From NCBI GenBank assembly GCA_003254905.1, contig QANU01017864.1, positions 2,558 to 66,557 of the forward strand: a DNA stretch of 64,000 nucleotides. Direction: 5' to 3'. Made by a program: the position numbers and the translations under genes. Of this stretch, positions 10,773-24,793 are shown one piece after another. The notes under the pieces are model-generated. The model saw only the letters and a program-made list of their open reading frames with translations, searched no databases and was not told the origin of the DNA. The DNA comes from Nissolia schottii (taxonomy: Eukaryota; Streptophyta; Magnoliopsida; Fabales; Fabaceae). The number at the start of each line of letters is the position of its first letter. Positions within the stretch are counted from its first letter, which is position 1.

Positions 10773-12565
10773 AATAAAGGAGGAAGTAAAGTTTAACGAT
10801 GCTAAGAAAAAATACATCAGGCTAACATACAAAAAAGACATCGCAATGAATTGAAGACATAAGAAAGTTTTTAAAGAAAATGATGAAATTATTTGGAATA
10901 AGAGATAGCTAGGCAAAGAAACTACGAAGAAATTTTTTTAAAATTGAATACACAAGTTGTCAGCTACGGCATTTCTCTAGCTTTTCTTGCAATATGTATA
11001 TACTCTGAAGAACACAGATTAATCAACATATGTATGTGTTTTTTTCATCTTTCTAACACGAAATGAAAATGACCAACGATGATAGTGTTAAGACTGTATT
11101 TGGAGTTGGATTCTTGTACAATTGGGAGGGAGAATAATATGAAAAATTTTACTTTGATAGAAGAATATAATAGGTTTTCATCAATTGATGGGATAACAAT
11201 GGTAATTAAGTGAATTTAATGGTTACATAGATTGCAAAAATAAATGGTATTGCATCACCTCTTCAATGAATATTAGCAATTGTGGAAAACTTGATGAGGG
11301 AAAGGGTATTAGCTGCAGTCATATGTGAAGAGAAAGGAGGATTAGAGGAATAAGAAGTTGACTACTTGTCAAAAAATCTGATGTGACAGAACGTAAAGAG
11401 CTTATATGAATATTAATACATTATAAATAAATAGATGGTATATTTTCACATCTATAATCTATCATTCTTAATAATCCATTTGCAATTGTACCCAAATCCG
11501 TCAAAATGCCGAGTCAACGCCCGAAGTCCTGAATTGTTTAGTGACAGTTTATGTTTTGTCTTTAAATGTATGAATTTTTCTAACAAATGTCTTTTATGAT
11601 ATTGATTGGTCAAGGATATAAGAGCATAAAGTTGTGAAGTATCTATAAATTCAATACATTAAAAACTTAAAATTCCTATATTTTCAATTAAAAACTTTGA
11701 GAAATTATTGTATTATTATGGAACACATCCTTTTGAATTGTGCTTTGCTCTAATAATATATGATGTTTTAAATTTTTTTAAAAAATGTGATTTTATATTA
11801 TCAATTGATGTTGAAATATTATATTATGTTATATTTGAATAGATAAGCACAATTTACCTGATGGTCTATAATTATGCAATAATTTTTTTTTAAAAGAATT
11901 GCTCTTAATTTTGTAATTAGTGCCTTAAAAGTAAAAGCACTTGTTATAGCAATCCAATAGGCTTCCCCCTACTTGTAGTTGTCGGATACAAACCCAATCA
12001 ACCAACATTCTCTGGATTACGACAACGTTACGTGAAGCCTTCAAAATCACAAACTTGTCTTCCATTGTTATAACTTAATAAACATGGTTGTATCAATTTT
12101 TCAAAATAGATAGGTACTAGTCCAAACACACTTGTCGGGAGGTCGAAGTAATATAAATTTTTGAGTAAATAATCAATTTGGTCCAAAATTTTATTTTAAC
12201 ATCAATTTTGTTCTTAAAAAATTAACTTGAATTCTATTCTATCAATTCAAAATTTGATATCAATTTAATTTACACTGTCAAATTCCACTTTTTAATCTTA
12301 CTTGACTTACATAAATGAATGACCAAATTGATTTCAAATTTTAAAATGGTAGAACTAAATTGATGTCAACATTTTTTTCCATACCAAATTAATATCCAAA
12401 TGAAAATGTTAGGCTTAAAGTAATGTCAAAAAAATTTTAGGAGCAAATTAATATCGAAATGAAAATGTTCCGACAAAATTGAGTATTTACTCTGGATTTT
12501 TTTTTTTACGTATACATTTTTGTCCTTTATTATTTACACATTTAGCACAATCCACAACTCAATGT
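10773..12565. other. AT-rich intergenic DNA downstream of CNGC copy 1
   Basis: No gene was recognised. The last few hundred bases before 12566 lie 3' of the CNGC copy 1 stop codon and should include its 3' UTR. No clear polyadenylation signal can be singled out in such AT-rich sequence. Confidence 0.4.
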
Positions 12566-15500
12566 TTAATTTGACAGTGATGAATCAACACGACTTAGAC
12601 GTTTCTTCCTGTATCTCCATGCAACTTGAATGCGCATTGCTGCAAGGGATCTCCAATAATGTGATTCATACCTAACACATAACAGAATTATCAAATGATT
12701 AGGCCAATCATGGATCTGGAAGAAAAAAAAAATTGAGCTTACTACAAGTGAATACCATACAAAGTTGCTAGTTTTCTTTGTTGCATTATGCATAAAAAGC
12801 CTTTCTTCTTTTTTCTCTCCCTATTTTTATGTTTCGAACTTTTGAGAGGTAAAACATGAATTTGACTCTTAGGTGTTGTATCAAATCTAAACCATTCCTC
12901 TTTATTTTCAAATATGCAATGGTTAGGCTTTAGTGACAATGAATCATTGGGAACAGCACTCTGAATGAGAACATGTAGATAGCTATAGTGATACTTGTAC
13001 AGTCCTTGTCATCACAAATCCCTCAGAGACTTTAAGGTGGACTCATCTGGACTACTAGAAAAAGGAAAAGTTATAGTAGGTCCAAGGTGTGACATCTAGG
13101 AGGGATTTGTGAGTATAAATTCTGCACAAAGTATCATTAATATTTAGTTAATTAGTTTTCATTTTTGTAAGCCATAATATATCCAGATACAATAAGATAA
13201 AGGAATGACCTTAGAGCTCCTTGAACATCCGGACTCCGCAAGAATCTAGTGAAAAGGATTGTGATTTCTTCAAGGTGTGGGGCGCGGAGTGAAAATGCCT
13301 CCACATTTGTTAAGCATCTTACTGTCCTGTTGCTAAGTAACCTTTGTCCAGGAAGCCTTACTTTTCTGCCGTCTGCAGGAGAAATCATATTGACGAATAA
13401 TGTTACCCATTTGCCAGACATGAAGGGTACATGTGATTTCTGTTTTCATTTCCTGTTTCCATTATATGTTTTCAATTTATTTTTTGTTTTTCAGGATTTT
13501 GTGAAAGAAATAGTAAAAACAAGAAAATGGTTTATACTGTATCTTTCACAAAATCCTAAAAAACAAAAAGTAAATTGAAAACATAATATGAAAACAGAAA
13601 CCAAACATGCTCAGATTGCTTATTATTGCAATTCCTGCTGAACTCAACAATAAAATATTTAACAGGCATGTTGTCATTGCATCAAGTATTGCTATGCTAT
13701 ACTTATACCTGTGCTAACTGAAGAATGTTCAAGATACCATGTCAGAAGCTCTTCACCACAAGCATCCCCTTCGGATAAGGGAAGTCTGATTCCGTCTTCT
13801 CCAATGCTCTCCAATTTACCACGCACCACGAGTACCATCTTATCCACTAGACCACCTTGACACAAAAGTGTGCTTCCTTTGATGTATGTCTTTGGTCTTA
13901 GTCTCTCACAAATGGCATCTAAGATAGGTTCATCCATAAGAGAGAATATTCGAACCTGCATATGTTTTAAGATCCTAAGATTATGGGACACAAGTTTCTG
14001 TGAAATCTAAAAGAAAATCAAATCATCATTGCGGAAAACTTTCAGGATAGTTTGACATAATTTGGTCTTTTATATATCATTGTTTTCGTGTCATGATGAA
14101 TGCATGCAACTTTTCCTTCAAAATGATTTTTATATTTAAACTCCTAGCCGATTGTATCAGGATACAGATAAAAGACCTAAGAAAAAAAATGGAATTTTAA
14201 ATGAAATGGTGGCTGAGATTTTAAAGCTCAACTAACACCTAAACCATGTAATTATACTCCACTTAATGAGTAAGCATAACTTGTTGTAATTACTTTATAG
14301 CACAAATATGCCAGTGTATTACTTTCTTAACATATTTGAAGACGTGACGTCTTATGTCTCTCTGAAGATCTTCTGGTAAATTCTCCTTAAGCATTTCTTC
14401 ATTCACTCCCCTTGTTGCAGCCCAAGAATACCGTTCAGCCTGTCTTACTCTCCTGCATTATAGACATATTATCTTTCACTTGTACGTTGCATGTGGTCCA
14501 AATTTTCTTGTTACCTAAATAAATATGAAAAATACTAGACATACTATTTTTTTTTAGTATTCAGGGCTATGGACACTATATTCAAGGAAAAAAAAGTCAG
14601 TAGCTCTTCATGTGTGTACATTGTAAGAATATCTATGTCTACCATTATTAGAAGTAGGAACTAAATTCAAAAGGTTGGCCAATAAGATGATCTCAATAGT
14701 AATTTTACATATGTTTCAGGATTATATGTATAGTGTGGTTAATCATTTAATGAACAAACATGCAGAAACGTTAGCATATTTGTATACAAATGCAAGTAAA
14801 TGCAACAATAAATTCCAAATTATCCTTTGCTTACTAGTTTTGTCTTGCATGTATTCTGTAAAACAATCTTTTTGACTTGGAACAGTTAATTGCTAATGTA
14901 TACTGTCAAGGAAAGGAGTTGTGGTGTGGAATGGTAGTAGCCGTGGTGTGTTAACAAATAACAACCAATTGAATAGAATCAAATGATTGAAAAATATGTT
15001 TATTTCTATTTTTGGCATTGTGATTTGATTCATGAATAGAATGGGAAAATAGTATACCTTCTTAGATTTTCTGGTAAGCGCCGATGGCTCATCCATTGCT
15101 CAACATCACGGCCTCTAAGTTGCATTTCTAGCTTCCTGGAAAACAGATGAAAAAAAATGCATTTCAAGCATACTGACACCATGAACACATTCGAACTTGG
15201 CTATCAAAGTTTGATTAAGACTTGCAGCACTGGATAAGGTCTACCTCCGTCCAAGAGCCTGAAGAAAGTTCTGTATGTTTCCAATGAAAAGTGCAAAAAG
15301 CAAGAGTCCCAATCCTATAATGGCCATAGTAAAAAGCACTTCCCACACAAAATTGCTAGGGACTTGATTACCAGCCAGAGTACTGATTTGCTGTATAAAT
15401 ATCATCACAGGGCATAATTATTAGCTGTTACACTTACAGACATCAAATTATTTATGTGCTTTCACCTAGTAGTATTAGTTTTCAGGAGTATTGGTAAACG

Positions 15501-18500
15501 ATTAATCTCCACAATCGACATGGTATCATTGTTCCTACAATCAAAATCCAAGGATTTCAAGCCTTCTCTCCTCGGATCATCTATCTAAATGATAGTTGCC
15601 GCTACAACAAAATGTGAGCATCTGCTTCGTTACACTTCAAACCCAAATGAATTTACCATGAAGAGAGTGCAAGATATTGAAAAGCATCCATGTCATGAAT
15701 TTATCCAACTACATCAATTAAGTACAAAACTTTTGTGCAATTTTACACTTAGATAGCTAAGTGTTTACAATTGTCAAATTATTTTGATAACACTGGTTAC
15801 TGCTATGTAAATATTTTATACTGACAATTACTTATATATTTCATTGGTTAGGTAGACCAAAATCATTTTCCACAATGATCTATTGAGTGGTGTGGTTGAG
15901 TCAAATTTCACACTAGTGTCATTTGATCCTCACCATAGATGTAGAAAATGACTACTGAAGTAATAAAAATATAAATAAACAAATAAACAATGAAATGCAT
16001 ACCTGGAATCCCCAAAACAGAGAATACACGTATTTGTTGACTACATTAGTTTCAGTAGTAAGTGGTACAGCCTTTTCATAGATCCCATAAGCAAAACCAC
16101 CACTGGAAGGGGGATTCAAACAGGCTATAGCATCAGTATTGTTGTTCCATTGATTTGATTTTAGGCCAGACCAATTGCTTCCATCATGGCCATGCCCACA
16201 ATCAATGAATTCCATGCATCCAGGAATTTTTGATTTATGGCAGGCATTTCGCAAACATTGGTTTACCCTCTGGTATGAGGAAGAGGGAGAAAAGAATGAA
16301 GTTAGTAAATTGAACATTTAACCTTCTTTTGCTGAATTATATTCCTAATTTAAATTTAATCTCTCACTAAAGCATCAAACGAAACATAATAACTTTGACA
16401 GTTGAATTTCACAACCAATATTGCAGTAACAATTAGAAGGATTGCATTTATGAGGACATAATATTGTGAGCAATGCTAAACCACCAGAAAAATAGCCAGA
16501 GTACAAGAATATTTATTTAATGGAATAAAATAATAGGCACCACTTACCCATCAACAAGTATGCAACATTATAATTTATTACAGTAAATAATTTCTACTAA
16601 AATTTTGTTCGAGCGTAAAAATCTCATTAAATATGATAATAAAAACATATTATATAAAATGACATTGAAATATGGATTCAAGTTGACCACACATCATTTC
16701 TTATGCCTTTTCTTTTGCTCTTAGCAGCATTTGAGGGTGTAAGTATGCAATTTGTAGCCTATGCTGCTAAAAACAATAGTCATATGGAAGGTGAGAATTT
16801 ACAGCATCATGAAATTTGGTGAAGAAATTTGGTATATTTTGAAAACAAGTTTCAATTGCAGTTTCCACTCACCTGTAGACCAAAGAGGTACCAGCAAGAG
16901 CCAACAACATGTCCAGATAGCATAACAATTAGAAGGTTTATTACGAAATTTGCCCAGGCTGACTCAAATATAAATCCTGTTGGAGACTGGCCAAATAGAA
17001 GCGGCAGGAACCTGAATAACCTGGGAATATACTGCACTAGGATTGCTGCACGCAGAAGATTCTTAGCATAATTTGCTCCACCGAATGATTTTGGCAGGAA
17101 AAACAATATCATTATCTGCACATATTTTACTATAAATGTCAGGATTGTTGAGAATCATTTCCCAATGATTTTGGCAAGTACCTAAATCAATAATAGCCTC
17201 TATATTTTTATTTTTTTCTACATATTGAAAACCCTTCCCTTGATTACCACCTACTTTTTCTCAAGCACATATGTTCGTGTCCACATGCAAGTTATTCCTC
17301 CGAATGAGACACCAAAACGAGAAATAAATGCATTTCACTTCAAACTTGAACATAGAACAAGAAGCAGTTTATGAACATAAAGATAGAAAGAGGAGAACAA
17401 AAATCTACCAAGTCCTTCCACAGCATGAAAGTTGTTAGAGATAAAAATCATTTTGTAGCATATAACTAGCAGATTAAGCTTTTAGGTTAATTGATTCTTG
17501 AAAAAATATCAAAGCCTCTATGACTAATTGTCTAGAGAATGATCCTCGTTGCTCCCATTACCTGGATTAAATTCAATTTCAACACATTGTAAGGAGGGAC
17601 CATGGCATGACTGGTTCTAGTAGAAAAGGTTTGGCATATGGTAGTCCCTAAAAAATACACCCATTCCCAATTTGGTCCCATGCAGATTAATGCTATGAAT
17701 TTAATCCTTTAAAGTTGTAATCCTCAATATTTCAGTGAAGTCTAGACTATGCATGACTCACCTTCATTATTTGGATGCAAGGAAAACATATTGAGAGATT
17801 GAACTTTGCTGCAACAAATCGATAAAATTAATGTGTAATATGCCAAATTGATGGATGATAGCAGCTTAAACTTTTAAAGATTGGCTCTTGACAACAGTAA
17901 TTACAATAGATCCTATCAAAGAGAAAACATTTTCCATTTATTCCTTATTTATTTAGGACAACCATACCCAAACTAAATAATTGACATCTCAAAAGAAACA
18001 AGTAATGAAAACCTCAAATGCATGACAAACCTAAATTCCTGTATTTGGGGAAAAACAATTATGGACTGAATCTCTAATACATCAAAATATTAAAATCATA
18101 ATAAACTCAAACCGATTATCTGAATAAAATGGCAACATCAAGGGCCTTCATGTTTCACTTTTATATCAAAGATACAAGGCAACTGAAAATTTAACTATGC
18201 AAGAACATATATCTATCGAGATGACTAGAAAATATATAGTTTTGAATCTGATGATCTATAGAAAAAGGAGAGAAAATATCAGTAAGTTTCATGCTCAGTT
18301 GAAAAGCTTGTATATCTCATAATTCATATTAGAAACTAAGCTGTATGTAGAAATGGATACCTGAAATACTAAGTTATGATGATGAGCAAACTCAGCTAAA
18401 AACAAACAAAAGTTTCCGTAAGGGAAGAAAGGGAAACGGGAAGAAATTTGTGATCCTCTACAAATAGAGGACTTCTTCGATCAGTTGCTGCATCCCAACA

Positions 18501-21500
18501 CCGAGAGTCCATCCCATACTTAGAGAGAAAAAAAATAGTGTCTCTTGGGAGTACTTCCTTATTATAAGTTTGAGAGTGTTATTGTTCTTTCCTTGTATTA
18601 AAAGAGGTTGTAATTTGTCTTCCACATAGCAAAAACCTCCTTGGTCTTACCTGTGGTTTTACCTCTCATCATTAAGGAATTTTCCACGTAAAATATTGTG
18701 TCAGTTCCAATTTTCTCAGCTCTATTTTAGTTGCGTTATACTATTTCTATAATTCTAGTACCCAACAATGGTATCAGAGTCATTAGTTGTAAGAGAACAA
18801 TCTAAATACCTTATTCTCCCAGCTTACGGCGTCAGATTGCAAGATAGCAAAGGACGAACATGCGAAGCTTCTACTTCAAAGTTTACCTAACTCATGATCA
18901 ACTCATCATCAATATCACAAATAATAATATTGCCGACTATCTATCCTTTGATGATGTTGCCGATGCCATTCTTGAAGAAGAATCTAGGCGAAAGAATAAG
19001 GAAGATAGGTTGGAGAGCTCAAAGCAAGCAGTGGCGTTGCCGATGACGAGAGGGAGATCAATGGAGCGTGATTCTAGTGGGAGTCGTGGTCAGAGTAGAT
19101 CGAAGTCACGAAGAAGGAAGCACTTCAAATGCTACGAATGTGGCATGAGAGGGCATTTCAGGAAAGAGTGTCGAAACAAGAAGAATACAAAGAAAGCTCT
19201 GGAAGCAACTGCCTTTCAAGGATGTGTTGCCAGTACCTTTGATGATGAAGAAATCCTGTACAGTGAAGCAGCATTTGGTTCTAAAGCAGGAAAATAAAAA
19301 ACTTACTGGCACATGATTGGTTTTGTCATTATGAACCTGTCTCGGGAGGATCTGTGTTCATGGGTAATAATCATGCTTTAGAAATTGCTGGTGTTGGTTC
19401 TATCAAAATAAAAATGTTTGATGGTTTCATTTGTACAATTCAAGGGGTGAGACATGTGAAAGGCTTGACCATAAACCTGTTGTATATCAGACAACTAGAT
19501 GACCTCAAGTGCAGAACCCATATCGAAGGTGGGATCTTGAAAGTTGTGAAAGTTGCTCTTGTAGTGATGAAGGCAGAGAAGGTCGTGGCGAATCTATATA
19601 GGTTTCTTGGAGATACGTTGCATGAAGCAGAGGCATTAGTTGCTTCAGCAAGCTAGGAAGAAATAACGATGATGCGACATCGTAAATTGGGCCACATGTC
19701 GGAACGTGACTTGAAGGTTCTTGCGGAACGTCTTATTCCCAGGCTCAAATCGATAAACTTACCGTTTTCTGAGCACTGTGCGACAAGCAAGCAACATAGA
19801 TCGAAGTTTGAAAGATTGACTGCTTGGAGCAAGCACATACTGGACTTGATTCATTCAAAGTAAGCAACATAAAGTGCCTTGCACATTGCAAGGAATCCAA
19901 CTGTAAGAACTAGTACCAATAAGGAAAAGACTTGCTGAAATAACCTTGTTATTTATTAATAATGCTGAAATTCCAGTGGGGAATTTTCAGAATCAGAACA
20001 TAATAATAGTGGCTAAAAGAAAATGAAGAACGAACAGAATAAGGAATTAATCTGGGACGAAGCACATAAGAGTTCAATATCATTTTGTTCGGCAAGTAGT
20101 AGAGGAAAGGAGTGTGGATATGCAGAAGATTCACACAACAGATAACCTAGCAGATTTCATGACCAAACCAACCAACACTGACAAGTTCAAATGATGTAAA
20201 TCCTCGTACAACCTATCAGAGACGTAGGTAGCATAGAACTGGCAAGATGAGAAAGGTTTTGAAAGCTCACCAAAAGTGACTTTAAGTGGGAGATTGAAGT
20301 GACATAAAGCCACTTTTTTTGTGGAAATAGAAGTCAGAAATTAAATGCGGGATGTTCGTAGTTGAGTAAAACATGAAGAGATGTTTTTTACTTTAAATTA
20401 ATGTGAAATATATGGGCGTTGATGATTGGTTGGTGGCAGGTGAAGAAATCAACTCCCATTTGTAATCATTGAGCAACAAGAGATAGTGGTGATCCTCTAC
20501 AAATAGAGGACTTCTTTGATCAGTTGTGGCATCCCAACACCGAGAGTGCATCTCATACTTAGAGAGAAAAAAAAAATAGTCTTTTTTGAGAGTACTTCCT
20601 TATTATAAGAGAGTGTTATTGTTCTTTCAGTAGTATTAAGAGAGGTTGTAATTTGTCTTCCACATAGTAAAAATTTTCTTGATCTTGCCCGTAGTTTTTA
20701 CCTAATCATTTGGGGGTTTTCCACGTAAAATATTGTGTCAGTTCCAATTTTCTCAACTCTATTTTAGTTGCGTTATACTGTTTTTATAATTCTGGTACCC
20801 AACAAAATTTACCTGAGGAAGAGGAAACACCACGAACAAATCAACAAAAAGATAACTCTTCATGTAATGAAGTGCAATTTTCTTTGGATGGTCTTCTAAA
20901 TCTCCGGCACCAACCACCCTTGACTCAGGAGAAACATAAGCCAATCTGAACTGCAAAGAGGCCACTTGGTAGAGTTATTTAAACCTTAAACTATGAAAAG
21001 TTTGTAACTAGACTTGAAAACGTAACAGCCATGTTTGAGAATTAGGACATATGCACTTCTTTTACTTTTCTTTTCCTTTTGATCTTAACCACTAAACAAT
21101 GACAAAGCAAGGAACACATTACCACAGAATGCACCTCTACATGGTACTACCAATAAGGTCATAGTCCAGTCTATTTATCATTTGTGTCAATTAATCATTT
21201 CATTTGTATTTTCTTCCCACCTAATCTATACAAGGTAGTTGGCACTATATTAAATACTCTTCAACAAGAAAAAATAAATAAATAAAATACATAGGTACTA
21301 TGAAGTTTTGGACAGAAGGAACAATTCTCTACAACTGATAGATATACGGAACAATTGCTTCAAATAGAGTGAGGCTGAAGGGATGTTGGTTGCGGGTAAC
21401 TCAACAAGATGTCAGACATACTTGCAGAATGTGATCGCGAAATTTTATTCGAATACAATGAACTTCCTTTGAGATGGCTTTTATTAACCTAAAGCATGTT

Positions 21501-24034
21501 ATGATGGTGCTAGAGAACTCTTCTGAAACACATACATCAGAATATTACGTTCTCAGAACCGATAAAATTGAATGATAAGGACTTCTTGTTGTCAAGGAAG
21601 GAGCTCAATTATGTCTCTCAAACCAACAATACAATAACGTTCTACGATTATATGGATTTACCGAAATTAAAAGCAGCGGGAAGGGACTTTTGGAAAGGTA
21701 GTTACAAAGAAGTTACCTGGAGAAGAATGTTAAAGAAATACACCAAATCATTCAAGCTTCTAGCTATAACAAGTGCTGTTGTCATTGGCCAGTTGATAAC
21801 AATACAATTATAATCCTACAAGAAAAGTGCAGATTAACTTTACAGATTGTAGCAGGGAAAGATAAGTGACTATAACTTGCAAGATATTGTAGTAAAACAA
21901 TAGGAAAACAATCATACCTGTTGTGCATAGAATAAGAAAAAAAATAACGGGTCCACAAAAATAGCAACCAAGCAACAGATGGCCAAAATCTTGTTCCATT
22001 TTTGTATGACTTTAGAGTGAGGATTTATAACTCCAGGAACATATGAATAGCAGAAAGAGTAAAGTTTTCTCGCAAAACCCTTGGCATCCCCATAAAGAGC
22101 ATTGTGGAACTGTAAACATTCAAAATATGAACAAAAGTAGGCTAGGTTATGTGGAAGCCATAGCAGATGATAAATATCAACAATAGGAAATGGAAAAGGT
22201 TACATGACGATCAAGTAAAATTATACATCAAAGCTTGTAGAGCCTTTAGAAAATGGGTATTGGATAAATAATGAGACGCCTTGAAGTTGCCAATTTACAA
22301 TACTTTGACGCTTGAAATGAATAGTGATTACAACAAGTGAAATAATTTCAGCAGTAAAAAGAAACAATATGCATTGAAGCTTGAATAAAATATTGTTAAG
22401 AATGCAGTAATAAGGTGTTAGATACTGGTACGAGAAATTAGAAAATAAGAAGTATCTGAGTAATTCTCTGAAGAAGATTATACCAATGTAGTATCAAATC
22501 CCCTTCTTGTATAATATTCACAAAAAGAGAAACAATGGGCTCTACTTCTAGGTATTGGAGAGACCTAGAGCACTATCAATTCCAAGTCCTCACAAATCTG
22601 GTACGCTCCTCACAGCAAACCTTCCTTTGCATTACATTAATACCAGAGATAAGAACATTTTAGTCACTAGGGGATTAATAATAGTATCACCACTCATGCC
22701 AAGGGACCTAAGGTAAATCTTGAGGGTTGAGAAAGTGGAATATTGTAATTTACCCAAAGTAAAGGGCACAAGGATCATATGGTCAATGTTAGGCATTACA
22801 AGTTACAACTATTCAGAGCTAATTTAGTGAATCACATTCTTCTACCTCAATGTTTCCTCTATCTTTTTCTTCCCATATAGTAAACAAACTTCATTAACAA
22901 TTTCCAGCAATTCAAAATATTGTATAGCACCTCACTGTGGAAATTACAGAAAAACATTCAATAGTCATGTGTCCAGCACAAAAGTTTTTGCACAAGTGGT
23001 TAAAGAGTGGTGCCTTCAACTTTGAGAAGAAAAATTATTCTACAAATTTCTTTCCCTCTTTGCTAACAGAGCTTTTTAAAGGGCAAGTGGAGCATTGCCA
23101 AATGAGTGTTTCACAAAATAACTGTTTTAATATATATTCTGAATTTTCTTCAACACTTTCGGATGCTTGAGCTAATTGGGGCCTTAAGACCAGCAATCTT
23201 TTCTCATGAACATAAATCTAAGTCAATAGCAATGGAAACATTTTTTTTAATGGAAATACCATTTAACATCTTGATGTCCAACATAAATGTTAAAATATAT
23301 ACGAATTACTATAGAACAAGAATAGCATAGTCATCATAGTGATTGAAAATGACATTATATAAGGTAAAGATCTGCACAAAATATGAAGTTATAGGGAAGT
23401 AGTGTCAATTCAATAAAATTTTATACTAAATCTTGTATTTTGTGTGTGTGTGTGTGTGTCTGTGTGTGTGTGTGTGTGTGTATTAAATGCAACTGAAATA
23501 ATAGTCCATTTTACAATGAAAGACATAAACCTTGGAATCAAATATAGTAGAAGGTTTTTGATTTCTTAGCTGAGAATCCTTGAAGTAAGTAGGGCAAGTA
23601 GTACAATAAGGATCATTACACATTCCAAGTTGCCCAGACTTCAGTAAGTGTTCATTTTTTCTATCATGGTTGTTATTCCAGTAATTTGCATCTGTTCCAC
23701 GGAAAGTAGCAAATTTTTCTGAATTGCTTTCCTCTTCTTTGTTTCCTGATACAACCATACCCTTCTGCCAAAGATTTCCAGTTCCAGGGGTAGCATATAG
23801 TGGACCGCTCATTTGAATAAAGGGTGTTTTTCTCTCACTCCGAAGTGGACCAGTATGTCCCACAAAACTAGCTCTTCTGTCATGTGACTCCAATGAGCTC
23901 ATAGGAATAGAAACTGATGCACTTTGTGTCCTGGATATAACTCTTGGGAGTTTAGCACTCAAGGGTTCATCATATGGTTGTGCATCTGTTTCTGATAGCA
24001 TCGGTACCTCAGCATTGTCAAAGTTAGCTGCCAT
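12566..24034 (-). CDS. CNGC20-like: Cyclic nucleotide-gated ion channel, CNGC19/CNGC20 type, copy 1
   Basis: Predicted cation channel of plant CNGC group IVa; family members carry Ca2+ and act in immunity and stress signalling. Coding exons (minus strand): 23531-24034, 21918-22109, 21717-21815, 20813-20950, 16873-17115, 16003-16269, 15245-15390, 15058-15135, 14323-14452, 13709-13955, 13210-13372, 12566-12671. They sum to 2313 bp, 770 aa, close to Arabidopsis CNGC20. Residues ~143-154 hold the group-specific motif GMCNDPYCTTCP. Six membrane segments follow, with pore filter AGN at ~487-489, C-linker, cyclic-nucleotide-binding domain (SEGDACGEELLTW, ~665) and a C-terminal IQ-like calmodulin site (RIQVAWRYRKKRL). 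The start is ATG at 24034 just inside an exon whose acceptor is at 24050; a non-coding 5' exon probably ends at 24794. All junctions are GT-AG and in phase. Intron 4 is enlarged by a Copia fossil. Very secure as family; exact CNGC19 versus CNGC20 orthology is open. Confidence 0.93.
13435..13602. mobile_element. Foldback MITE in intron 10 of CNGC copy 1
   Basis: The two halves are reverse complements. The left arm runs gatttctgttttcat, atgttttcaattta, then ttcaggattttgtgaaag, and the right arm mirrors it to end gaaaacagaaacc. The arms are roughly 75 bp. A possible 5-bp duplication, acatg, lies at 13429-13433 and 13605-13609, which would suit a hAT-type or similar MITE if the ends are set one or two bases out. 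It sits between exons 10 and 11, and copy 2 has nothing like it at that intron. Confidence 0.65.
18449..18767 (+). repeat. 5' LTR of the Copia fossil
   Basis: It starts TGTGATCCTC and ends CCCAACA, directly before the tRNA-Met primer site. It pairs with the 3' LTR. Confidence 0.85.
20487..20804 (+). repeat. 3' LTR of the Copia fossil
   Basis: It starts TGGTGATCCTC and ends CCCAACA. Its last base lies nine bases inside the intron from the splice donor of CNGC copy 1 exon 4, which is at 20812-20811 on the minus strand. Confidence 0.8.
23440..23481. repeat. (TG)n microsatellite in intron 1 of CNGC copy 1
   Basis: About twenty TG repeats with one interruption. It is a likely length-variable marker inside the first coding intron. 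Confidence 0.9.
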
Positions 24035-24793
24035 ATTTGCTTGATAACTCTGCAATTTTTATGAAATTAACACAACATTCAATACACATATTTGTGCATC
24101 ATATCAGCAATTTAAAATGGAAAGAAAAGAAAATATCTTGAAAAGGGAGAATATAAATGATAAAAGGGTGATGCTATTTGGACAGTAAGCATGGTAGAGT
24201 CCATATTAATTCTTAAACCCAATCTCAATTTGCTGCAGACCCTCAGTTAGGTAGAGACAACTAAATGGTTTTTTATATTTAACAGGAACTAAAGAGTGCT
24301 ACTTATTTATGGGGGAAACTAGAAGAATAAAGCTATGATGGAGTGAAATGTACCAATGAACTTAGGATCTCCCTCTTAACCACTAGGAATGAGCCAGAGT
24401 TAATGGATTCCCTTATCTAAAATCGTCTGACGCTTGGGATTAACCATTTAGAAAAAATTTCTTTAGAAAATAAGTTATATAAGATTTCAATGCATTGAAA
24501 ACAATGAAATTTTTTTCTTTTTGATCCCTTAACTGGTATTCTTACGGCACGACAGCAAAACTCATTAAAATACATACATAAATCGATAAGGGAGAAGCTA
24601 ACAACACTAGTTAACGACTCAATAATGGAAAGTTTTTTTTTTTTGTTATATTCAATGCATTGAAATATTAAAAATTTTATATTTTAAGTAAAGGCAATTG
24701 GCATAGGAACCAGTGGAAAAATTCAAGCAAAATCCATATAAAATATTAAAAAATAACAATAAAACGTAAACCCAGAAAGAGTAGAAAACAGAC

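Larger units (their letters stand above)
18449..20804 (+). mobile_element. Copia-type LTR retrotransposon fossil in intron 4 of CNGC copy 1
   Basis: The element has a 5' LTR at 18449-18767 and a 3' LTR at about 20487-20804, roughly 90% identical by eye. A primer-binding site complementary to initiator tRNA-Met (tggtatcagagt, 18769-18780) follows the 5' LTR. A perfect 5-bp target duplication, aaatt, lies at 18444-18448 and 20805-20809. Recognisable parts in order are a gag zinc knuckle (CX2CX4HX4C near 19130-19170), protease/pre-integrase-like sequence (~19320-19860) and a short RNase H-like tail (~20040-20200). The element is broken and lacks most of pol. LTR divergence suggests an insertion some millions of years old. 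It lies opposite to the host gene. A purine tract before 20297 leaves open that the original LTR was longer on its left side. Confidence 0.88.

Noticed and set aside
13249-13578. Plus-strand 109-codon frame
   Set aside because: It is antisense to CNGC exon 11 and runs into the foldback MITE.
24053-24055. Upstream in-frame start for CNGC copy 1 (and 40485 for copy 2)
   Set aside because: Both are TTG codons lying in or at the intron acceptor; the real ATGs are at 24034 and 40473.
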